Source: JAXMAR01 sp046350295 | GTDB lineage: Bacteria > Planctomycetota > Planctomycetia > Gemmatales > Gemmataceae | DNA: 11,912 bases | Assembly: GCA_046350295.1 (NCBI GenBank) | Contig: JAXMAR010000082.1 | Coordinates: forward strand, 1-11,912 | Reading direction: 5' to 3' | In this document: in pieces, positions 7,237 to 11,912 of the stretch | Layout of the letters: every line of letters starts with the position of its first letter | How positions within the stretch are numbered: position 1 is the stretch's first letter | Translations under genes and position numbers: made by a program | Notes under the pieces: generated by a model | What the model was told of the DNA's origin: nothing | What the model saw: only the letters and a program-made list of their open reading frames with translations | Databases searched by the model: none

Positions 7237-8487
7237 CTACATCTGGCGTGAGTAGAGCAGCCAGAAGCGCGCAAGGTCCGAGGAACCGTCCTTTGTCTTG
7301 ACCTGGCGCATCGTCGCCTGGCCCGCCGCCACCTGGCTGCCGCGCAGCTGCGCAACGCCGAGATGCAGGCGCACCGTGTCGATGCTGGCAAGGCCGCCCT
7401 TCGCGATCGCCTCCTTCATGAGGGCGATCGCCTTGGCATGGTCGCCATAGCTCTCATAGGTTTGACCGAGACGGCCGAGGGACTCGCCGGTCGCCTGGTT
7501 GCGGGCCTCGGCTTCGTCCGCCGGGGTGACCTTTTCCTCGCCCGCGCGCTTCGTCGCGGTGGCGAGCAGGCGCTTGTTGCGCCCGCCGGCGCCATCGGTG
7601 ACGACGCCGGCCTTCATGCCCGCCTCCAGCACCTTCTGGCTATAGGCCGGCAGGTTCTGCACGAGCGCGGTCTCTGCCATGTCGATGTATTCGGATTCCT
7701 GCTTCAGCGTGCCGATCGTGAATTTGAGCACGAAGAGATCGAGCTTGTATTTGGAATTGAGGCCCGGGCGCGACTCGGCGTTGAGCAGAAGGTCGCGCCA
7801 ATAGGCCGTCTTCGGATAATAACCGACGAGCTTCTCGAGCGCGGCGGCATAGTTGTCCGCGTGCTTGGGATCCGTGCGCTTGAGATAGAATTCCGAATTG
7901 ACGAGGAGGACGAGCGCGTCCTCGTCGGGCTTCTTGCCTTGCGCCTCCGCCGAACGGATGATCTTCTGCGCGGCCTCGGCCGAGCTGCCGTAGTCGCCGC
8001 CCTTGTAGGCGTTCGCGGCGAGAAGCAGCAAGAGATCGGGGTCGTCGCCATAGCGCTGGAGATAGTCCTTTGCCGCCGCGACGCCCTTGGCGGTGTTGCC
8101 GCCCTCGAAATAGAGAAGCGCGATCTGCCGGCGATATTGCTTGGTCTCGTCCGCAGTCGGCAGGCCCGTCGCGATGATGGCTTCCATCGCCTTCGCCGCG
8201 TTGTTGTATTCCTTGAGCTGCGCGTAGAGATAGACCTTGAACTTCTGGATGGTCAGCACTTCAAAGGGCGTGAGGTTGGGGACCTTCTCGGCCTCCTCGA
8301 CCTTGGCGAGCGCCTCCTTGAACTTCTTCTGCTTGGCGAGTTCCTGCGCCGCCTTGAGGGGGACGCCGACCTTGTTCGACACGGTCTGCTGCTGGGCGGA
8401 CGCCGGGGCCGCGCCCATGACAAGCGCGGCCGGCACGCCGAGAAGCGCCGCGGCCACTGCCAGGCAGCGAAGAATGCGAATGCTCAT
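7237..8487 (-). CDS. Secreted tetratricopeptide-repeat protein of the TonB operon
   Basis: This 416-residue protein begins with a clear Sec signal peptide: a basic N-terminus, then the hydrophobic core 'LAVAAALLGVPAALVMG' and a likely cut after 'ASA' at residue 31. It should therefore be periplasmic. The mature part is helical with TPR-like hairpins at about residues 45-110, 120-178 ('LYFEGGNTAKGVAAAKDYL', 'AANAYKGGDYGSSAEAAQKI') and 330-365 ('LGRLGQTYESYGDHAKAIAL'). TPR proteins act as binding scaffolds, so this one probably organises the TonB/ExbBD machine or a partner receptor. That role is inferred from the operon only. The start is the ATG at 8487 with GAGG five bases upstream. It is the last gene of the operon, 53 bases after exbD, with a terminator behind it. 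No enzymatic motif is seen. Confidence 0.85.
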   Translation of the reverse strand: MSIRILRCLAVAAALLGVPAALVMGAAPASAQQQTVSNKVGVPLKAAQELAKQKKFKEALAKVEEAEKVPNLTPFEVLTIQKFKVYLYAQLKEYNNAAKAMEAIIATGLPTADETKQYRRQIALLYFEGGNTAKGVAAAKDYLQRYGDDPDLLLLLAANAYKGGDYGSSAEAAQKIIRSAEAQGKKPDEDALVLLVNSEFYLKRTDPKHADNYAAALEKLVGYYPKTAYWRDLLLNAESRPGLNSKYKLDLFVLKFTIGTLKQESEYIDMAETALVQNLPAYSQKVLEAGMKAGVVTDGAGGRNKRLLATATKRAGEEKVTPADEAEARNQATGESLGRLGQTYESYGDHAKAIALMKEAIAKGGLASIDTVRLHLGVAQLRGSQVAAGQATMRQVKTKDGSSDLARFWLLYSRQM

Positions 8488-8540
8488 GTCAACCTCATGC
8501 GGGAACTTAGCCTGCCAGGGCCGATCTTAGCCGATTTTCC

Positions 8541-8984
8541 TTATTGGAAATATTGGGGGAACTGCTCCGTCCCGATAATGGCAATTTTCTTGACCCCCCG
8601 GCGCTGGGCGTTGGCCATGACCATGGCGACGTCCCCGTAGATCGCGTTCTGGTTGGGCAGAATGTGGATTTCCGCCTGGTCCTCGACCACCTTCTGGCCC
8701 TCGTAGAAGAAGTTGGAATCGAGCTGCGCCTTCGTCACCGAGCCGCCGTTCCAGTAGATCGTGTGGTCGAAGTCGACGCTGATGACGACCACCGGAGGCT
8801 TGTCCTTCTCTTCCTGCGGGTTGTCGTTCGGTCGCGGCATGTCGAGCTTGATCGCATGTGTCTGGATCGGAATGGTGATGATCAGCATCACGAGCAGCAC
8901 GAGCATGACGTCGATGAGCGGCGTCGTGTTGACGTCGAGCATCACGTCAGATTCGCCGGACGGGGAGCCGACGCTAAAGGCCAT
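8541..8984 (-). CDS. exbD: ExbD/TolR family biopolymer transport protein (second copy)
   Basis: This 147-residue protein has the ExbD layout. A short cytoplasmic N-terminus ('MAFSVGSPSGESDVMLDVNT') leads into one membrane helix, 'TPLIDVMLVLLVMLIITIPI' (residues 21-40). A periplasmic domain of about 100 residues follows. Asp25 in 'PLIDVMLVLL' is the conserved proton-carrying residue of the family. ExbD works with ExbB to convert proton flow into movement of TonB. The periplasmic part ends with 'YGDVAMVMANAQRRGVKKIA', the usual C-terminal pattern of the family. The start is ATG at 8984 with AGGAG seven bases upstream. It lies 48 bases after the other exbD and differs from it mainly in the periplasmic domain. 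That divergence suggests distinct partners or a mixed ExbD dimer. Confidence 0.93.
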   Translation of the reverse strand: MAFSVGSPSGESDVMLDVNTTPLIDVMLVLLVMLIITIPIQTHAIKLDMPRPNDNPQEEKDKPPVVVISVDFDHTIYWNGGSVTKAQLDSNFFYEGQKVVEDQAEIHILPNQNAIYGDVAMVMANAQRRGVKKIAIIGTEQFPQYFQ

Positions 8985-9032
8985 AACCGATCTCCTGCAC
9001 GCTCAACTCGTTGCTCGCTTCCCTGCCCGCCA

Positions 9033-9470
9033 CTACCGATCCGCGAAGGTCGGCGCCTCGGGCTCCGTGATGAAGCCCACCTTGAAGATGCTCGAACGCT
9101 GACACGCGATGATGATGCCCATGATGGGGCCGATCGGCGCGTTCTTGTCGCCGCGCACATGGACCTCCGGCTGGGGCTCCATCGTCGCCACCGCCCGCAG
9201 GCGCTGGAGCAGCTCCTCATAGGTGATCGGCGCCGTGCCCAGATACATCTGCCCGTTGGCATCGACCGTGAGGTTGATGTTCTGGGGCTTCGTCTGGGTC
9301 GCGATGTTCGATTCCTTCGGCAGCTGCACCGGAATGACGGTGACGATGACCGGAACCGTGATCAGGAAGATGATCAGCAAGACCAGCATGACGTCGACGA
9401 GCGGCGTCGTGTTGATGGTCGAGTTCAGGTCTGACTCGTCGCCGTCAGGGGAACCGACATTGATCGCCAT
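9033..9470 (-). CDS. exbD: ExbD/TolR family biopolymer transport protein (first copy)
   Basis: This 145-residue ExbD homologue has the N-terminus 'MAINVGSPDGDESDLNSTIN' and the membrane helix 'TPLVDVMLVLLIIFLITVPV' (residues 22-41), with the catalytic Asp26. The periplasmic domain includes 'INLTVDANGQMYLGTAPITY' and 'PEVHVRGDKNAPIGPIMGII' and ends 'GFITEPEAPTFADR'. It should form the proton-conducting motor with the ExbB encoded just upstream, 32 bases away. The N-terminus shares 'VGSP.G' and 'NTTPL.DVMLVLL' with the second copy, consistent with tandem duplication followed by divergence. The start is ATG at 9470 with a GGAG-type ribosome binding site. Its periplasmic domain looks closer to the usual ExbD pattern than that of the other copy. 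Confidence 0.93.
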   Translation of the reverse strand: MAINVGSPDGDESDLNSTINTTPLVDVMLVLLIIFLITVPVIVTVIPVQLPKESNIATQTKPQNINLTVDANGQMYLGTAPITYEELLQRLRAVATMEPQPEVHVRGDKNAPIGPIMGIIIACQRSSIFKVGFITEPEAPTFADR

Positions 9471-9502
9471 GAGACGTCACTCCAACCAGAGGCGATGGTT
9501 CC

Positions 9503-10426
9503 TTAGTGCCGGCCGCCGATGAGGGACGACTGGAGGTCGCCGGCGAAATCGCGCAGCTGCTCCAAGCCGGCCTTATTGCGGGCGACCAGGAAGTTGTAGA
9601 AGAACACCGCCGGCACGGCCACGAAGAGGCCGATCGCGGTCATGATCAGCGCTTCGCCGACCGGCCCCGCGACCTTGTCGATCGAGGCCTGCCCCGACAC
9701 GCCGATCTTGATGAGCGCCTGCAAGATGCCCATGACCGTTCCCAAGAGGCCGACGAACGGTGCGGTCGAGCCGACGGTCGCGAGGAACGGCAGGCCGCCC
9801 TGGAGACGCTGGCTGATGCTCGAGAGCGTGCGGTTGAGCGCGCCGCCGATCCAATCGGCCGCGGCGACGCCGCCGGGAACCGAATCCGCCGCCGCGAGGC
9901 CGTCTTCCACGAGGGCGCGGAAGGGGCTCGAGCGCGACAGGCGCCCGGCGAGGTCCTCGACGCTCGAGGCCGACGAGAGGCCACGGCGAGCCGCGCGGGC
10001 CTGCCCGAAGAGGCCCTGCTGCTCGAAGTATTTGGTGAAGAGGATGAGCCAGGTGCCGAACGACATCAGCACGAGAACCGCGAGGAGGCCCCAAGTGATC
10101 GGGCCGCCCTGCCTGAGCATGCCCGTTAGACCGTAGGGGTTCTCTTCGACCTTTGGCGGCTCCTCGGCGGCCGGCTCCGCGGCTTCGCCCGTCGGCGCGG
10201 CGTTGGGATCCGTCGGCGTCGCGTTCGGATCGGTCGGGGCGCCGGTCGTTGGCGCGGCCGTGCCGCCCGGTTGCGCCGGCGTCTGCGCCTGGAGCATCAC
10301 GGGCTCGGTTGCCGGGGCGGACGTTTCGTCCGCGGCGTTAACGGGCGCGATCGCGAGGAACAAGGCCGTCGCGATGGCGCTACCGATGATGGTCGTCTGA
10401 CGACGGATGTGATGTACGCGGTCCAT
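9503..10426 (-). CDS. exbB: ExbB/TolQ/MotA family proton channel with N-terminal signal peptide and Pro/Thr-rich extension
   Basis: This 308-residue inner-membrane proton channel drives TonB. Three membrane helices lie at about residues 109-130 ('WGLLAVLVLMSFGTWLILF'), 212-234 ('TVGSTAPFVGLLGTVMGI', the family signature) and 258-280 ('LIMTAIGLFVAVPAVFFYNF'). The cytoplasmic loop between the first two is as expected for ExbB. It differs from short ExbB proteins in having a signal peptide (cut near 'VNA', about residue 31). A periplasmic linker of about 75 residues, rich in Pro, Thr, Ala and Glu, follows. I chose the ATG at 10426 because it begins a normal signal peptide and GGAAGG lies nine bases upstream. 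The frame stays open 18 codons further up to 10480 without signal-like sequence. Extended ExbB proteins of this kind occur in other proteobacteria. It is second in the operon, 101 bases after tonB. Confidence 0.92.
   Translation of the reverse strand: MDRVHHIRRQTTIIGSAIATALFLAIAPVNAADETSAPATEPVMLQAQTPAQPGGTAAPTTGAPTDPNATPTDPNAAPTGEAAEPAAEEPPKVEENPYGLTGMLRQGGPITWGLLAVLVLMSFGTWLILFTKYFEQQGLFGQARAARRGLSSASSVEDLAGRLSRSSPFRALVEDGLAAADSVPGGVAAADWIGGALNRTLSSISQRLQGGLPFLATVGSTAPFVGLLGTVMGILQALIKIGVSGQASIDKVAGPVGEALIMTAIGLFVAVPAVFFYNFLVARNKAGLEQLRDFAGDLQSSLIGGRH
10190..10240 (-). repeat. Short tandem repeat in the exbB periplasmic linker
   Basis: The codons here spell two copies of a 'PTDPNA' unit in 'APTDPNATPTDPNAAPT', within the linker after the signal peptide. 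The two DNA copies differ at several bases, so it is an older duplication rather than a fresh slippage. Such linkers are flexible and often vary in length between strains. Confidence 0.6.
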
Positions 10427-10527
10427 GTTCCTCAACCTTCCCATTCCACTTTGCGGGGCAGCGCCCCAATCGGTCCTCATCTGCTGCTACTTCAACGGAC
10501 CCGGAGGGCGCCCCCCGGCCCCAAAAC
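10427..10527 (-). other. tonB-exbB gap with two GC-rich hairpins
   Basis: This 101-base gap is the longest within the operon. It holds a perfect 5-bp stem with 3-base loop (GGGGC-AGC-GCCCC, 10455-10467). It also holds a GGGCGCC-type self-complementary cluster near 10505-10517. Neither is followed by a T-run on the - strand, so they do not look like full terminators. They could stabilise or process the mRNA and so set the TonB to ExbB ratio; that is inference. Confidence 0.35.
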
Positions 10528-11112
10528 CTATTGGTCCTTCAACTGGAATCTGTACGGCTGATCGAAGCAGATCGCCTGTTTCTGCCCAGCGATCATGGCC
10601 GGCGACCAGCGGCACCGGCGCGCCCAGGCGAGCGCCGATTGATCGAGGGCCGGAAAGCCGCTCGACTGCTTGATTTGCGCGTCCGTCAACGCCCCGTCGA
10701 CGCCGATGCAAAGGTAGATGACGACCTTGCCTTCGTGGCCGAGGCGCTTCTCCGTGGCCGGATAATCCGGCAAACCGCACGTGCGCGACGGCTTCGGATA
10801 GATGATCGCCGGCGGCTTGCTCGACGTTTGCACCTGCGTCGGCGCATTCTGAGAAGGCGGCGCCTCAATCGAAATGTCCGGCGGCGGAATGTAAGGCGGC
10901 GGAACATCGACGGGCGGCGGCGGCGGCGGCGGCGTATCGGGCGGCTTCTCCTGCGGCGGGAGAACTGTCGTCTCGATTTCCTCGATGCCCTTCTTGATGC
11001 CCTTTTGGATCAGCCCCGTCGCCAGCCCGTAAAGCAGGAGGGCTTGGATAACAAAAGCAAAACCGAACCCGAAAACTCGGCGGCCTAGCGGTGTTTGAGG
11101 ACGGTATGCCAT
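10528..11112 (-). CDS. tonB: TonB family energy transducer
   Basis: This 194-residue protein has the three-part TonB layout. A short cytoplasmic start and one membrane anchor are at residues 14-34 ('FGFGFAFVIQALLLYGLATG'). A proline-rich periplasm-spanning stretch follows (about 51-90, with runs of Pro). The C-terminal TonB domain is at about 103-194 ('YPATEKRLGHEGKV', 'SSGFPALDQSALAWARRCRW', 'FDQPYRFQL'). TonB carries energy from the ExbB/ExbD motor to outer-membrane receptors. Four cysteines (112, 135, 167, 182) lie in the domain, unusual for TonB, and could form disulfides in the periplasm. The start is ATG at 11112; its ribosome binding site is weak (GCAGG close to the start). It is the first gene of the operon and has its own candidate promoter. 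The paralogue beyond 11586 shares the domain closely. Confidence 0.92.
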   Translation of the reverse strand: MAYRPQTPLGRRVFGFGFAFVIQALLLYGLATGLIQKGIKKGIEEIETTVLPPQEKPPDTPPPPPPPVDVPPPYIPPPDISIEAPPSQNAPTQVQTSSKPPAIIYPKPSRTCGLPDYPATEKRLGHEGKVVIYLCIGVDGALTDAQIKQSSGFPALDQSALAWARRCRWSPAMIAGQKQAICFDQPYRFQLKDQ

Positions 11113-11146
11113 GGGCCTGCGTCAGACAAAAAGGTTACAACGAAGA

Positions 11147-11175
11147 ACTATAGTCTCTTGGTTAACCAAGGCCAT
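11147..11175 (-). promoter_or_regulatory. Candidate promoter of the tonB operon
   Basis: On the - strand, TATAGT (complement of 11147-11152) matches a -10 box and ATGGCC (complement of 11170-11175) is a weak -35 box. They are separated by exactly 17 bases. Transcription would start near 11140, leaving a leader of about 28 bases before the tonB ATG. The -35 match is poor, which fits a regulated promoter but also means the call could be wrong. Confidence 0.35.
11157..11170. promoter_or_regulatory. Perfect 14-bp palindrome, candidate operator
   Basis: CTTGGTTAACCAAG is its own reverse complement with no spacer, and lies 45 bases upstream of the tonB start. It fills most of the spacer of the candidate promoter and touches the edge of its -35 box, a classic position for a dimeric repressor. 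It does not look like a standard Fur box (no GATAAT-type repeats), so the regulator is unknown. Confidence 0.5.
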
Positions 11176-11585
11176 AGGCTCACAGTTTCCTTAAAGGCGT
11201 GTTGCCGCTTCGGCGCACGTCCGCAACTTTCGGTTCATTGTGACGAAGGATGTTGCCTCGAAAGGCGGCGCACAGGCGCGCGCTCAAGTCTTTGAGCATA
11301 TGGAACTCCCCCCTCAACTCCACCAACGGCAAACCCAACCTGCAGGTGCCCTGCATCGCGGCATTTGACCGATACGCGGCTCAGTACCCCATGCGCGGCC
11401 GACCCCTGTCGCCAAACGGGCCGTCCCTCGGACCCAGTCTGACTGCCCGCCGCAGCGCCGGCCAACGTAACACATCCCTGTCGGGCGGCAATACGGATTC
11501 TGTCCCGGGGGACCCGCCGGTCACGAACCTGTGCTCTCAAAGCCGCGATTAACAGCCATTCTCAGCACCTCCTGCGTGAAAGAGG
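11176..11585. other. Intergenic region between the two tonB genes, no long gene seen
   Basis: These 410 or so bases hold no ORF with believable protein sequence. A 101-codon - strand frame at 11235-11540 is Arg/Gly-rich without a recognisable domain. I see no tRNA and no riboswitch core that I recognise. Two things stand out: a 16-base inverted repeat (GCTCAA-GTCT-TTGAGC, 11282-11297) and a short ORF with a strong ribosome binding site (11521-11559). The downstream tonB could also be read from a promoter within this stretch. Confidence 0.5.
11521..11559 (-). CDS. Possible 12-codon mini-ORF downstream of the second tonB
   Basis: An ATG at 11559 is preceded at eight bases by a perfect AGGAGG (complement of 11568-11573). 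It encodes 'MAVNRGFESTGS' and then TGA. It begins 26 bases after the stop of the edge-truncated tonB. The ribosome binding site is the strongest I noticed in this part of the window. The peptide resembles no known leader peptide I can name. It may be a real micro-protein, the eroded start of a lost gene, or chance. Confidence 0.25.
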   Translation of the reverse strand: MAVNRGFESTGS

Positions 11586-11912
11586 TCACTCGTCGCGAAT
11601 GACAAAACGGTAAGGTTGATCGAAGCACATCGCTGTCGGGCGGCCTTCGATCCGCCCCGGGCGCCAACGGATGCGCTTGGCCCAATCGAGCGCCGACTGG
11701 TCGAGGGCGGGATACCCGCTCGAGGTTTTGACGCTCGCGCTCGTCACGTTTCCCTCCGCGTCGACGCACAGCGCGAGCACGACGGAACCCGTGTGACCGA
11801 GACGACGCTCCGTGGGCGGATAGACCGGCTCGCCGGAATTGGGCGACGGCCGCGGATAGGCGACATTGTCGCCGGGCGGCGGCGGATCCCGCGTCGGCTC
11901 GCCGACGATGAC
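11586..11912 (-). CDS. tonB: Second TonB family energy transducer, C-terminal part (5' end outside window)
   Basis: The frame is open from the right edge to a TGA at 11586 and gives 108 residues, so the start and membrane anchor lie outside. It begins with a Pro-rich stretch ('GEPTRDPPPPGDN'). The TonB C-terminal domain follows: 'YPPTERRLGHTGSV', 'SSGYPALDQSALDWAKRIRW' and 'MCFDQPYRFVIRDE'. By hand alignment about 52 of the last 90 residues match the neighbouring TonB, so the two are paralogues, most likely from a local duplication. Two of the four cysteines of the neighbour are kept (in 'LALC' and 'AMCFDQ'). It may end its own operon or be the first copy of a longer TonB cluster continuing to the right. 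Confidence 0.9.
   Translation of the reverse strand, partial: VIVGEPTRDPPPPGDNVAYPRPSPNSGEPVYPPTERRLGHTGSVVLALCVDAEGNVTSASVKTSSGYPALDQSALDWAKRIRWRPGRIEGRPTAMCFDQPYRFVIRDE

Noticed and set aside
7363..8640. Long + strand open frame of 425 codons over the TPR gene
   Set aside because: It is an antisense shadow: Arg/Leu/Gly-rich without domain features. The - strand gene has a signal peptide, repeats, ribosome binding site and operon context.
8544..9434. Long + strand open frame over the two exbD genes
   Set aside because: It is rich in Asp, His and Arg, typical of the antisense of ExbD coding sequence; both exbD genes are clear on the other strand.
11235..11540. 101-codon - strand frame between the two tonB genes
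   Set aside because: It has no recognisable domain and biased Arg/Gly/Val composition, and I saw no clear ribosome binding site; high GC alone can keep such a frame open.
1..11912. CRISPR array, tRNA, rRNA or complete insertion sequence
   Set aside because: No regularly spaced repeats, tRNA cloverleaf, rRNA-like stretch or transposase frame was seen.

Overview
The window reads like a chromosomal segment of a GC-rich alphaproteobacterium, possibly Hyphomicrobiales. The basis is base composition, GTG and TTG starts, and a TonB-ExbB-ExbD-ExbD-TPR cluster of a type I associate with that class. The genus cannot be fixed from the sequence.

Left part (2-4979, + strand): a tight three-gene run. First comes the 3' part of an ATPase-type protein with a DUF4143/PD-(D/E)xK-like C-terminus, cut by the window edge. 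It is followed by a DUF1837 nuclease (HamA) and a large superfamily-2 helicase (HamB). HamA plus HamB is the signature of the Hachiman anti-phage system. Each neighbouring pair overlaps by 14 bases, and both downstream genes use non-ATG starts (GTG, TTG), so the three proteins are probably translated together. As sequenced, the helicase has a 1-base frameshift near 4710. Its true C-terminal segment continues in another frame to 4979.

Middle (5101-6964, + strand): a small conserved hypothetical gene, DUF6650-like, also carries a 1-base frameshift, near 5335. Next is an unrecognised 436-residue protein with an apparently intact frame. With the Hachiman genes this looks like an accessory block. 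The two frameshifts suggest either decay of that block or draft-quality sequence.

Right part (7186-11912, - strand): an energy-transduction operon read right to left. The order is tonB, exbB with a signal peptide and Pro/Thr-rich periplasmic extension, two consecutive exbD genes, and a secreted TPR protein. It closes at a clear hairpin terminator (7186-7211). The encoded proteins should form an inner-membrane proton-driven motor (ExbB/ExbD) that powers TonB to open outer-membrane receptors, with the TPR protein as a periplasmic accessory. A candidate promoter with a perfect 14-bp palindrome filling most of its spacer lies just upstream of tonB. A second, paralogous tonB runs off the right edge on the same strand. 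About 470 bp between the two tonB genes holds no convincing long gene, but has a 12-codon mini-ORF with a perfect Shine-Dalgarno.
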